Below are positions 55,364 to 63,766 of a stretch of DNA of 64,000 nucleotides, in pieces. Numbering within the stretch: the stretch's first letter is position 1; each line of letters starts with the position of its first letter. A program made the translations under genes and the position numbers. The stretch covers positions 62,001-126,000 of the forward strand of contig SIAJ01000002.1 of the NCBI GenBank assembly GCA_009691845.1, given 5' to 3'. Origin of the DNA: Gemmataceae bacterium (lineage in GTDB: Bacteria; Planctomycetota; Planctomycetia; Gemmatales; Gemmataceae). The notes below the pieces were generated by a model that was not told the origin of the DNA, searched no databases, and worked only from the letters and a program-made list of their open reading frames with translations.

Positions 55364-56368
55364 ATGAAAGCTCTAGTGACTGGCGGCGGCGGATTCCTCG
55401 GTAGCGTAATCGTGCGGATGTTGCGCGAGCGTGGCGACTCCGTTTGTTCGTTCTCGCGGGGCAGTTACCCGGTTCTCGAATTGTTCGGCGTCGAGCAAGT
55501 TCGTGGCGACCTCGGCGATGCGTTGGCGATTGCGAAAGCGGCTGATGGCTGCGACGCGATCTTTCACGTCGCGGCAAAAGCGGGCGTGTGGGGGCCGTGG
55601 CGCGAGTACTACCAGGCCAATGTGGTCGGCACGCAAAACGTGCTGGCTGCCTGTCGAACACACGGCATTCGCAAGCTCGTTTATACCAGTTCGCCTAGCG
55701 TGACCTTCGCGGGTGTCGATCAGAACGGCGTCGATGAATCGGAGCCATATCCCAAGAAATTCCTCGCCCATTATCCGCACACGAAGGCAATCGCCGAGCA
55801 GGCCGTGCTGACCGCGAATGGCCCCGATCTGGCGACGGTTGCACTACGCCCGCATCTCATTTGGGGCCCGGGCGATCCGCACATCATTCCCCGGCTGGTC
55901 GAGCGAGCCAGGGCCGGCAAGCTTCGGCAGATCGGACGCGAACCGAAATTGGTGGACACCACTTTCGTTGAAAACGCGGCCCAAGCCCACCTCCAGGCGG
56001 CCGATCGGCTCGGCATCGGTTCATCGATAGCTGGCCGAGCCTATTATCTTTCGCAGGGCGAACCGGAACCGATGTGGGATTTTGTGAACCGCGTCCTGTC
56101 AGTTCACGGCTTGCCGCCGGTCACACGCTCGGTCTCGCCGCGAATGGCTTATCTGGCGGGAACGATTCTGGAATGGCTTTACCGACTGCTACCGCTCGGT
56201 GGCGAACCGCCGATCACGCGGTTTGTGGCCAAGCAACTCTCGACGGCTCACTGGTACGACCTCTCGGCCGCGAAGGGGGACCTGGGATATGAGCCAAGGG
56301 TTTCGCTGGCGGAAGGGTTTCGACGCTTGTCGGACTCTTTGTTTCGTAGCGAGGGGCCAGTCAGTTAG
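55364..56368 (+). CDS. oleD: OleD-type NADPH-dependent 3-keto acid reductase
   Basis: A 334-residue extended SDR. The cofactor motif TGGGGFLG is at residues 6-13, the catalytic YxxxK is Y137-P-H-T-K141 and the catalytic Ser is in VYTSSPSV (about 107-114). The segments VCSFSRGSYPVLELFGVEQV and FHVAAKAGVWGPWREYYQAN match OleD closely. OleD reduces the 2-alkyl-3-keto acid made by OleA to the hydroxy acid that OleC activates. ATG start at 55364; 152 bp after oleC, separated by the long inverted repeat. Confidence 0.9.
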   Translation: MKALVTGGGGFLGSVIVRMLRERGDSVCSFSRGSYPVLELFGVEQVRGDLGDALAIAKAADGCDAIFHVAAKAGVWGPWREYYQANVVGTQNVLAACRTHGIRKLVYTSSPSVTFAGVDQNGVDESEPYPKKFLAHYPHTKAIAEQAVLTANGPDLATVALRPHLIWGPGDPHIIPRLVERARAGKLRQIGREPKLVDTTFVENAAQAHLQAADRLGIGSSIAGRAYYLSQGEPEPMWDFVNRVLSVHGLPPVTRSVSPRMAYLAGTILEWLYRLLPLGGEPPITRFVAKQLSTAHWYDLSAAKGDLGYEPRVSLAEGFRRLSDSLFRSEGPVS

Positions 56369-56371
56369 CGG

Positions 56372-56566
56372 TCATCGGAACCCAACCTTCCACGAGCAGT
56401 TCCTGTCGGAGTCGAACACGCCCACGGTTGCTTTTCCGACAGATTCATTAATTTCCTTCACATCAGGAATGCCCGTGCTATTTGTGGCAAGGCCATCATT
56501 CCAATCACTCTCCCCTTGATAACAACGGCACTCGAAGAGAAACGAGAGATACTCAGCGACTGGCAT
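56372..56566 (-). CDS. Possible small hypothetical protein
   Basis: An open frame of 64 residues on the minus strand in the space between oleD and the next SDR gene. It starts at ATG 56566 with GGAG about 9 bases upstream, and has a protein-like composition (FECRCYQGESDWNDGLATNS, VKEINESVGKATVGVFDSD). No family recognised. It may instead be a fragment of an older gene or chance. Confidence 0.25.
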   Translation of the reverse strand: MPVAEYLSFLFECRCYQGESDWNDGLATNSTGIPDVKEINESVGKATVGVFDSDRNCSWKVGFR

Positions 56567-56637
56567 GGAACTTGATCTCCGCTGCAATCCGGAATAGCCT
56601 CACAACTCACCGACATCCGAGTGGGCGAGACGGAACA

Positions 56638-57642
56638 ATGCCTGACGAGAACTGGAAGGGATGCCCGGTTGCGGTATCTGGGGCCACGGGGTTCTTGGGT
56701 TTCCACGTCTGTCGATTGCTCATCGCTTCTGGTGCAAACGTCACGGCTCTGGTGCGAGCGTCGTCGGAGACATCGCGATTGTTGGCGATGGGGGTTCAGT
56801 GTTCGATCGCCCCTCTCGATGAGCCGCGGTTGCTAGTCGATGCTTGCCGCGGGCGTGAGTTCCTGTTTCACCTGGCCGGGGCCGTGGACTTCAACAACGA
56901 TTGGCAACTCTGTCGCAAAGTAAACGTGCAAGGGACGGCGCACATACTGAAGGCGGCAAACGAGGCGGGCGTGAGACGCATGATCCACGCGAGTTCGATC
57001 GTTGCGATCGGTGCGAGTAAGAAGCCAGTTCGGTTCGATGAATCTTCGCCGTGGAACCTCGCCGGCAAAAACGTGCCCTACGTTTCCACCAAACGGGAAG
57101 CCGAGGAGCATGTGCTCGCCTCGCGGGGTAAGACCGAAGTCGTCGTGGTGAATCCGGCCAGCATCGTCGGGCCGGACGATTTTTCGGAAAGCGAATTCGG
57201 TGTCATGTGCAAACGCTTCTGGAAAGGCCGGATTCCGCTGGTCTTCGGCGGCGGGAATAATTTTGTCGATGTTCGCGATGTGGCCAGCGGCCTGCTCTTG
57301 GCGGCTCGGCTCGGCACTCCGGGACAGCGCTACATTCTCGGCGGCACAAACTTGTCGTACACGTCCTTCTACTCGGAACTGGCCCGGTATTCGGCTCGAT
57401 CGATTCCGAGATTTCGAATTCCGACGGGCCTGGCACGAATTGCCGCGAAGATTGGGGACCAGTTCTCGCGCAAGCAGCGCAAACGGCCGCTGCTCACATC
57501 GGCTCAGGCCCGTCTGCTGGGCCTGTTCTTCTATTACGATTGTGCGAAGTCAATAAGTAAGCTCGGTTATCAATCGAGGCCTCTCGCGGAGACGCTTCGC
57601 GACGCTCACGCGTTCTGGATGGGGAGAAGCGTTGCGGCCTGA
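56638..57642 (+). CDS. NAD(P)-dependent SDR, 3beta-HSD/epimerase type
   Basis: A 334-residue extended SDR. Cofactor motif SGATGFLGFHV (about residues 14-24), LFHLAGAVDFNNDW, Ser in IHASSIVAIGASKK, and the YxxxK as YVSTK. C-terminal region shows a 3beta-hydroxysteroid dehydrogenase/dihydroflavonol-reductase-like layout (FVDVRDVASGLLLAARLGTPG). It overlaps the next SDR gene by 11 bp, so the two are coupled. In this locus it could act on the acyl or hydrocarbon product or a glycosyl group; no direct evidence. ATG at 56638 is the start; the longer frame upstream is not protein-like. Confidence 0.85.
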   Translation: MPDENWKGCPVAVSGATGFLGFHVCRLLIASGANVTALVRASSETSRLLAMGVQCSIAPLDEPRLLVDACRGREFLFHLAGAVDFNNDWQLCRKVNVQGTAHILKAANEAGVRRMIHASSIVAIGASKKPVRFDESSPWNLAGKNVPYVSTKREAEEHVLASRGKTEVVVVNPASIVGPDDFSESEFGVMCKRFWKGRIPLVFGGGNNFVDVRDVASGLLLAARLGTPGQRYILGGTNLSYTSFYSELARYSARSIPRFRIPTGLARIAAKIGDQFSRKQRKRPLLTSAQARLLGLFFYYDCAKSISKLGYQSRPLAETLRDAHAFWMGRSVAA

Positions 57643-58678
57643 CCCCATTTTCTGGAAGGATCGCACCGTCTGCGTCACGGGCGGAACCGGGTTCCTCGGC
57701 TACCATCTCGTGCGCACGCTGGGGGAGGCCGGTGCCCGGGTGCGTGTGTTTGCCTTGAGTCCGAGCAAAAACCATCCGATACGGCAGCTTGCTCACGCGG
57801 ACATCATTTCGGGAGATGTGCTCGATGCCGAGGCCGTGAAGCGGGCGGTTGCCGGTTGTTCGATCGTCATCCACGCGGCTGGGATCGTTTCGGTCTGGGG
57901 GCCGACCATCGAAAAAATGTGGGCGGTTCATGTGGAAGGAACACGCAATGTCTTGAACGCTCTCGAACCATCAGCCCGGATGGTTCACACGTCCAGCGTG
58001 GTCGCGGTTGGTGCTTCGAAGAAGCCGATTGCCTTGAACGAAGCGAGCCCGTTCAACCTGAACCGCATCAAGGTCGAGTATGTCCGCTCCAAACGTGCGG
58101 CCGAGGAGGTTGCTCTGGCGTCGGATCGGGATGTCGTTGTCGTGAACCCAGGGTACCTCGTCGGCCCGGAGGATTTTGAGCGCTCGGTGATGGGTCAACT
58201 CTGCCACCGTTTTTGGCGAGGCCGGGCACCGCTGGCCCCTCCTGGAGGGCTCTGTTTCGTGGATGTCCGCGATGTGGCCGTCGGCCACCTGCTCGCGGCT
58301 GAGCGTGGCACGCGTGGGCAGCGTTACATCATGGGCAACGAAAACTTGAGCTATCGGGAGTTCTTTCGGCTACTAGCGGAGGTTGCCAATCTGCGGCCGA
58401 GGTGCCTTCCTAAAATCCCCTCGCTCCTGTTCACGGCTGGTGCGGCCCTGAACGAAATGCGGGGCCGAGTGCGTGGCAAGGAGCCGTATCCAAGCCTGGC
58501 CCACGCCCGAATGAACCGCTTTTTCTGGTACTTTTCGTCGGAACAGGCCAGAAGTGAGCTGGGCTATGAACCTCGTAACATTCGCGAATCGCTAAGCGAT
58601 GCATATGCGTGGTATTCGGGACGTGAAACCTTCCGAATTCGCGGCATCAATCGTTGGCTCCTGCGGCCGACCGATTAG
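57632..58678 (+). CDS. NAD(P)-dependent SDR, paralogue of the preceding gene
   Basis: A 348-residue extended SDR starting at TTG inside the end of the previous gene. Cofactor motif VTGGTGFLGYHLVRTL (about residues 15-30), VIHAAGIVSVWGP, HTSSVVAVGASKKPIAL and a YVRSK catalytic pair. Shared text with the preceding protein (VAVGASKKP, FVDVRDVA, GQRYIMG/GQRYILG) shows that the two arose by tandem duplication. Last gene on the plus strand in the pfa-ole locus; substrate unknown. Confidence 0.83.
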   Translation: MRPDPIFWKDRTVCVTGGTGFLGYHLVRTLGEAGARVRVFALSPSKNHPIRQLAHADIISGDVLDAEAVKRAVAGCSIVIHAAGIVSVWGPTIEKMWAVHVEGTRNVLNALEPSARMVHTSSVVAVGASKKPIALNEASPFNLNRIKVEYVRSKRAAEEVALASDRDVVVVNPGYLVGPEDFERSVMGQLCHRFWRGRAPLAPPGGLCFVDVRDVAVGHLLAAERGTRGQRYIMGNENLSYREFFRLLAEVANLRPRCLPKIPSLLFTAGAALNEMRGRVRGKEPYPSLAHARMNRFFWYFSSEQARSELGYEPRNIRESLSDAYAWYSGRETFRIRGINRWLLRPTD

Positions 58679-58739
58679 GCGATGCTCCCTCAAGCGACGC
58701 ACGCACCAAGAAAACACACGACCACGAATTTCAGGTGGA

Positions 58740-58794
58740 GTCCTGATTTGGGAGGGCGAGGCTCGGCAGGAGCCTCGCCCTCCCAAATCAGGAC
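58740..58794. repeat. Perfect 25-bp palindrome between convergent genes
   Basis: Positions 58740-58764 are the exact reverse complement of 58770-58794 with a 5-base loop (GGCAG). It lies between the last SDR gene and the convergent kinase gene, where a bidirectional terminator would be expected, but no T-tract follows on either side. Confidence 0.85.
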
Positions 58795-58888
58795 TTACAC
58801 AGATAAGAAACGTTCGAGCGCTGGTTCTTTTCCGTGAATACCCAAGGTCAAAATGTCTTTGCTCGCGTGCCAGGCTTACACGAATCGT

Positions 58889-60334
58889 TCAGGCCTCGTC
58901 CGACTGAGACTCGGTCGATGGGAACAGCTCGTTGAGCTTGTCGATGATTTGCTTCATGGTGACGGGAAGGACGAGTGAAGCGGTTCTCGGGAGATGTGCG
59001 AGGCTTTCCGCCCAGTGGGCTTGATCTTTCGAGAGGATCAGGATTCCCGCACAATCCAGACGTTTGAGGTCGGCCTCGTTCATTACCTTCTCGAAGGCTT
59101 CCAGGCCCACGCGGTCGGCCGTCCCACAGTTCACGATCAAGGCCTGATACGGTTGTTGTTCAAAGCGTGCCACGGCCTGTGCTGTGTTGATCGAGATCAG
59201 GACGCGAAAGCCGCGTGCCTTGAGCTTCTCGCGAAAGGCATCCTGGAACTTGGCATTATGTTCGACGACGAAAACTGTCTTGGGACCAGTATCGCCCGAC
59301 CTGGTTCGACCGCCTCCCGTGAGTTCTCGACGAACTTGCTCGATGGCTTCGAGTAATTGTTCGTAGTTCTGGAACCGCTGGTTCGGCTCGAAGGCCACCA
59401 TCCTGGAGAGCAGGGCGAAGACTGGCGGCGGAAGGTCTGGATTCTCACGGTTGAGATGGCTAGCGACTTCAAACCGCTGACGTTGCATGCGAACGCGTGC
59501 TTCACGCGTCACGGAAAGCAGCGGCTTGCCTGTGACCATCTCGTGAAAGGTACAGCCGAGGAAGTAGATGTCGCTTCGCGGGTCGCCGGCTTTGACCCCG
59601 GTCGCTTTTTCGAGGCCCGCGTAATCGACCGTGCGATCGATTTCGCCTCCCTCTTCTCGAGCGCCGCCGGCCAGTTCTGCCAACCCGAAATCGACAAGTT
59701 TGGCGGTGTTGCTCGATGCAATCAAGATATTTGTGGCCTTGAGATCGCGATGGGTAAGGCCCTGTCCCAATGCGTAAGCCAGCCCGTTGGTGGTTTCCTC
59801 CAGGAGCCGAAGGGATTCGAGGGGCTCCAGCTTCTTGCGAATGGCCAGGAAATCTTTGAGGTTTCCGCCTTCCACGAACTCCATCACCAGATAATATTGG
59901 GCCGTGGATGGGTCGCGGCTGACGGCCAGGATGCGCACGATATTCGGGTGCTGCATCGAGAGGCCGACTTTACCCTCACGTTCGAATAGTTCGATCTTGC
60001 GGTTATCCTCCGCCCACCGTTTGCGAAGCACTTTGATGGCCACAATCTCGCCGGTGCGAGGATTGTCGGCCCGATAGACGCGGCCGAAGGTGCCAGCCGC
60101 GATTCGATAGAGAACCCGATAGCCGCCGAGGAAGTAGCCGCCGGAATCGCCTTTGCGAAGCTTGCTAATCTGCCAGGGAGTCAAATAGCCCTTGCGCTCG
60201 AGCACACGTAAGAGCGGATCGGCTGGCCCTGTCCTGTGTTCCAGTTCAGAGGTCGCGTCAAACAGCTGCTCCTCGGTGACGAGACCGCATCTTTGCGCGA
60301 ACTGAGCCATGCCTGCTGCGTCCAAGGTGGACAT
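58889..60334 (-). CDS. Serine/threonine protein kinase with receiver-like C-terminus
   Basis: A 481-residue Hanks-type kinase. After a helical N-terminal region (about 1-65) the kinase domain (about 70-330) has the Gly loop AAGTFGRVY, Lys in VAIKVLRKRW, the catalytic loop LTHRDLKATN and metal motif DFGLAEL. No transmembrane segment is seen, so it is cytoplasmic. The last 120 residues (from TVFVVEHNAKFQDAFREKL) look like a receiver domain, but the acidic pocket (EHN) and the phospho-acceptor position (LIVNCGTADRVG) are not canonical, so it is probably a pseudo-receiver. Divergent from the FHA-STAS gene. Confidence 0.88.
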   Translation of the reverse strand: MSTLDAAGMAQFAQRCGLVTEEQLFDATSELEHRTGPADPLLRVLERKGYLTPWQISKLRKGDSGGYFLGGYRVLYRIAAGTFGRVYRADNPRTGEIVAIKVLRKRWAEDNRKIELFEREGKVGLSMQHPNIVRILAVSRDPSTAQYYLVMEFVEGGNLKDFLAIRKKLEPLESLRLLEETTNGLAYALGQGLTHRDLKATNILIASSNTAKLVDFGLAELAGGAREEGGEIDRTVDYAGLEKATGVKAGDPRSDIYFLGCTFHEMVTGKPLLSVTREARVRMQRQRFEVASHLNRENPDLPPPVFALLSRMVAFEPNQRFQNYEQLLEAIEQVRRELTGGGRTRSGDTGPKTVFVVEHNAKFQDAFREKLKARGFRVLISINTAQAVARFEQQPYQALIVNCGTADRVGLEAFEKVMNEADLKRLDCAGILILSKDQAHWAESLAHLPRTASLVLPVTMKQIIDKLNELFPSTESQSDEA

Positions 60335-60563
60335 GCGCTTACCGCGAAGAGAATCAAAGGGCCAAACAACTCCTCATACAGAGTATCTTGAGGGCAAGCG
60401 GCATTCAACAGGGGACTTGGGTTTCGTGCGAGCGTGAGGAGATTTGTGCCAGGATTCTCTTGCATGGACGCTCCAACTAGCTTAAGATTCTCATAAATAC
60501 TGCGGATCGGCATCAACTGCCGGCTCGCCGTCCCCGCTCCGTTCCTCTCCAGGGGACGTATCA

Positions 60564-61385
60564 ATGAAATTCTTTTTGATCGTCGTCAAGGGCAAGAAAC
60601 AGGGGTTGCCTATCCCCATCGAGATCGACCTCTTCCTCGTTGGCAGCGGCAAGGTCTGCCAGCTCCGTGCCGATCACGAATCAATGGGCGACCAACACTG
60701 CGCGCTGGTGACGCGAGGGCGAAAGGTATTCGTCACGGACCTGGATAGCGGACAGCCCACCTTCGTGAATGGTGAAGTACTCGCTCCGGGTATCGAGTGG
60801 CCGCTCCATCCCCGGGATATCTTGGACATCGGTCCACTCAAGTTCATGGTTCAGTACCGGGAAAAAGCATTATCTCAGCATGATTTGGAGGAGTGGGCCC
60901 TCAGTTGCCTAGACCAGAACAGCGAACGAAACCAAGAACTCACCCGCGAGGAGGATGAGTTTCATTCGGAACAGTTTGAATCGGCGTCGAACGCCGCCGC
61001 CGCGATCCTGGATGGCTTGAACGCTCAGCGTGGGGAAGTGAAAGGGCACCTTCGGGTTTCGCGCGAGGGGCAGATCACACTCGTGCGCGTGAATCATCTC
61101 TACCTCGTCGAGCCCTCCGAATTGGCCCTGGTCAAGCACGAACTGTACGAGCAACTCGATCAGACGAATCTTCGGGTGCTCATGGACATGAAAAACGTGA
61201 AGCGAATGACAAGCCAGGCAGCAGAAATGTTCGCGGGGCTGCGGACCTGGCTGCGTCCCAAGGGGAGCCGCATGGCCTTCTGCCGGCTCCACCCGGAATT
61301 CGAATCGATGTTTAAGGGCTACCAGGTTACCCACGATATGCCGATGTTTGCCGAGAAACCAAAAGCCCTAACGTCCAAGTGGTAG
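60564..61385 (+). CDS. FHA-STAS two-domain protein
   Basis: A 273-residue protein. Residues about 1-95 are an FHA phosphothreonine-binding domain (VGSGKVCQLRADHESMGDQH, then TDLDSGQPTFVNGEVL); the usual SRRH and NGT are MGDQH and GQPT, so binding may be altered. Residues about 160-260 resemble a STAS/anti-sigma-antagonist domain (VLMDMKNVKRMTSQAAEMFA, GLRTWLRPKGSRMAFCRLHP). It is divergent from the kinase gene, and the pair could form a phospho-signalling unit acting on a sigma factor or similar target. Confidence 0.8.
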   Translation: MKFFLIVVKGKKQGLPIPIEIDLFLVGSGKVCQLRADHESMGDQHCALVTRGRKVFVTDLDSGQPTFVNGEVLAPGIEWPLHPRDILDIGPLKFMVQYREKALSQHDLEEWALSCLDQNSERNQELTREEDEFHSEQFESASNAAAAILDGLNAQRGEVKGHLRVSREGQITLVRVNHLYLVEPSELALVKHELYEQLDQTNLRVLMDMKNVKRMTSQAAEMFAGLRTWLRPKGSRMAFCRLHPEFESMFKGYQVTHDMPMFAEKPKALTSKW

Positions 61386-61541
61386 GCGAGCAATTCCAGA
61401 AGTCCTGTCCTAATCCGATCGTCTTCCCAGGCGAATGGCTCCGAAGTGCGTACTTTACGTCTCGCCACGAATCGCCTATAACTAAAAATTACTGCTCACA
61501 CGGAAGAGGGGCGGTTTTTTCCCGATTGACGGAGATAAGCC

Positions 61542-61850
61542 GTGGGCTACGAGGTAGACTTCTTCTCTCACGTGGTGAATCTGTTGATCATCCTCGTGGG
61601 CTTGTTGCTGATTCTCACCATCCTCATTCAACGAGGAAAAGGGGGCGGGCTCGTCGGTGCCTTCGGGGGCGCGGGGGGTTCGAGTCCGTTCGGCTCCAAG
61701 GCTGGGGACACATTCACTCGAATTACGCTACTGATGGCCCTGGCCTGGGTATTACTGATCTTTGGACAAATCTGGCTGGTGAAAAAAGATACCCGAAAAA
61801 ACACGGGAAAAAGCACCGCCAGCCTAACTGAAGACGTTCGACCTCTCTAA
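61542..61850 (+). CDS. secG: Preprotein translocase subunit SecG
   Basis: A 102-residue SecG. It has two membrane segments ([20 protein letters not shown] and [20 protein letters not shown]) and the conserved loop [20 protein letters not shown] between them. Small accessory subunit of the SecYEG channel, assisting SecA-driven export. GTG start. First of a series secG-yicC-gmk-rpoZ. Confidence 0.9.
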   Translation: MGYEVDFFSHVVNLLIILVGLLLILTILIQRGKGGGLVGAFGGAGGSSPFGSKAGDTFTRITLLMALAWVLLIFGQIWLVKKDTRKNTGKSTASLTEDVRPL

Positions 61851-61866
61851 CCAACGGACGGTTGCA

Positions 61867-62763
61867 TTGCTTCTCAGCATGACTGGCTTCGGCGAAGCTC
61901 GATACCAGGGTGAGGAACTGTCTCTCTCGGTCGAAGTGCGAACCGTCAACAATCGATACCTCAAAGTCTCCGTCCGGGGCTCCGAGCCTTATCCCATGCT
62001 CGAGCCCGAACTCGAGAAACTGGTGCGCAAGTACGTCCGCCGCGGCACCGTGACGATCCATATTCGCTGTGAGCGGCAGGGACGTCCGAGTGACTTTGTC
62101 CTCAATACTGTCGCGTTACGCAGCTACGTGGAGCAAGTCCGAGCCGCCTGCCAGGAGCTGGGCTGGCAAGTTCCAGAGGCATCCATTGTCAGCCAGGTCC
62201 TTTCGTTGCCTGGAGTCGCTCCCGAGCCTGGCGGCAGGTCTGGGCGTCCGCCCGAGGCGGAGTCAACGCAAGCGGAACGAACATTGGAGGCCGCCCTCAA
62301 GAAACTCCATGCGATGCGGGTCCTCGAAGGCCAAGCCATGGCCGACGAATTGCTGGCCCATCGTCAATGCGTGGGAGAACATTTGCTTGCCATCGAACGG
62401 ATGATGCCGACAGTCGTGACGAGCTTTCGTCAGAGACTGCACGAGCGTGTCGGGCAAGCGTTGGCGGAGCATAACGTGACTTGTCGAACGGAAGATTTGA
62501 TTCGCGAGGTCGCGGTATTCGCCGAACGGACGGATGTATCCGAAGAGGTCATGCGGCTCGGAAGTCATCTGGAACAATTTGAGTCCGTCGTTCAGAAGGA
62601 AACGGACGCACCCGGCCGCAAACTCGAGTTTCTCGTCCAGGAGATGGGCCGGGAGACCAATACAATCGGCTCCAAGGCCGGCGATGTGAGTGTTTCTCGG
62701 CACGTGGTCGAGATCAAAGCCGCACTCGAAAAGGTCCGGGAACTCGTGCAAAACGTCGAGTAG
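61867..62763 (+). CDS. yicC: YicC/YloC-family endoribonuclease
   Basis: A 298-residue YicC-family protein, now known as endoribonucleases in E. coli and B. subtilis. It opens with the family signature LLSMTGFGEARYQ, keeps NNRYLKVSVR, and ends with the conserved DAPGRKLEFLVQEMGRETNT and EIKAALEKVRELVQNVE. TTG at 61867 is chosen so that the signature SMTGFG is preceded by the usual few residues; ATG at 61879 is possible. Seventeen bases after secG. Confidence 0.88.
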   Translation: MLLSMTGFGEARYQGEELSLSVEVRTVNNRYLKVSVRGSEPYPMLEPELEKLVRKYVRRGTVTIHIRCERQGRPSDFVLNTVALRSYVEQVRAACQELGWQVPEASIVSQVLSLPGVAPEPGGRSGRPPEAESTQAERTLEAALKKLHAMRVLEGQAMADELLAHRQCVGEHLLAIERMMPTVVTSFRQRLHERVGQALAEHNVTCRTEDLIREVAVFAERTDVSEEVMRLGSHLEQFESVVQKETDAPGRKLEFLVQEMGRETNTIGSKAGDVSVSRHVVEIKAALEKVRELVQNVE

Positions 62764-62801
62764 GCCGACTTGCCGCGAACCAAATCCCGTTTCGGAACGA
62801 A

Positions 62802-63401
62802 ATGATACTAGGCCCGCTAATCATCGTCTCCGGTCCCAGCGGGAGCGGCAAATCGACGTTGATCCGGCGCGCGTTGAAGGTGTTTGGTTCGGAATTGCGG
62901 CACTCGATCTCCGCCACCACTCGACTGAAACGAGAGGGCGAAGTGGACGGCGTCGACTATCATTTCTGGACCAAGGCTCGATTCCAGAAAGGGATTGCCG
63001 ACGGGGAGTTCCTCGAATACGCTACGGTGTTCGGGAAAAACGATTACGGGACACCCCGATCCGAGGTTGAACCGTATCGCCTGCGTGGATTGGGTGTGGT
63101 TCTGGATGTCGATGTTCAAGGTGCGGAGCAACTGCGACGCACTTGCCCAGACGGTTTCTCCATTTTTTTGGAGACGCCGGTCGGAGAATACGAGCGCCGG
63201 CTTCGGGAACGAGAAACCGACCCAGAGGACGCAATCCAACGTCGATTGGAAAGCGCGAGACTGGAACTCGCCCGTGCTCACGAATTCAACGCCCGCATGG
63301 TCAATGATAATGTCGAACAAGCTGTGGACGAGTTCTGCTCGCTGATCCGCAGCCGATTTGAAGCCGCTAGCATGGGAGGTAGAACGTGTTTGAGGATCTG
63401 A
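62802..63401 (+). CDS. gmk: Guanylate kinase
   Basis: A 199-residue guanylate kinase, converting GMP to GDP with ATP. P-loop [20 protein letters not shown]-binding residues in [20 protein letters not shown], lid and [18 protein letters not shown], and [12 protein letters not shown] are all in place. Follows yicC and overlaps rpoZ by 16 bp, an order common in bacteria. Confidence 0.95.
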   Translation: MILGPLIIVSGPSGSGKSTLIRRALKVFGSELRHSISATTRLKREGEVDGVDYHFWTKARFQKGIADGEFLEYATVFGKNDYGTPRSEVEPYRLRGLGVVLDVDVQGAEQLRRTCPDGFSIFLETPVGEYERRLRERETDPEDAIQRRLESARLELARAHEFNARMVNDNVEQAVDEFCSLIRSRFEAASMGGRTCLRI

Positions 63402-63637
63402 AGGAAGAAGAAATCGTCAATAAGGTTGGTGGACGCTTCAAGCTTTCAACCCTGATCCAGAAGCGAATGGTCGCACTGAATACCGGCGCGAGGCCATTGG
63501 TCGAAATTCGCGGCGGAGATCACATGCAGATCGTGCTTCAGGAAATCCTGCAAGACAAGATCTACCTGGATGCCTCTGGAGAAATGCGCGATCGGGAGCA
63601 ACAGCTTCCAGCCGCCGAAGCCGGGGCGGACGAGTAG
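63386..63637 (+). CDS. rpoZ: RNA polymerase omega subunit
   Basis: An 83-residue omega subunit. The region [20 protein letters not shown] and ARPLVEI is the conserved core that folds around the beta-prime C-terminus. GTG start at 63386 with a strong ribosome site (GGGAGGT, 63374-63380), overlapping the end of gmk. Slightly longer acidic C-terminus (AAEAGADE) than usual. Confidence 0.85.
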   Translation: MFEDLKEEEIVNKVGGRFKLSTLIQKRMVALNTGARPLVEIRGGDHMQIVLQEILQDKIYLDASGEMRDREQQLPAAEAGADE

Positions 63638-63654
63638 CTGAGGATGTTCACATA

Positions 63655-63678
63655 GTAGCCAGCACACGCTGTGTGCCG
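63655..63678 (+). repeat. REP-like element (family C)
   Basis: GTAGCC, then AGCACAC-GCT-GTGTGCC and G. Same family as 9378-9401 and 49815-49838, here in the space between rpoZ and the last gene. Confidence 0.75.
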
Positions 63679-63766
63679 ACTGGATATGGTGTCAGCAACT
63701 GGGCCGACATCGCTCTTTTTAAGTCCCGCCGCGGCTCGCGGCACCACTTCACCCGGAGCGCGATCC

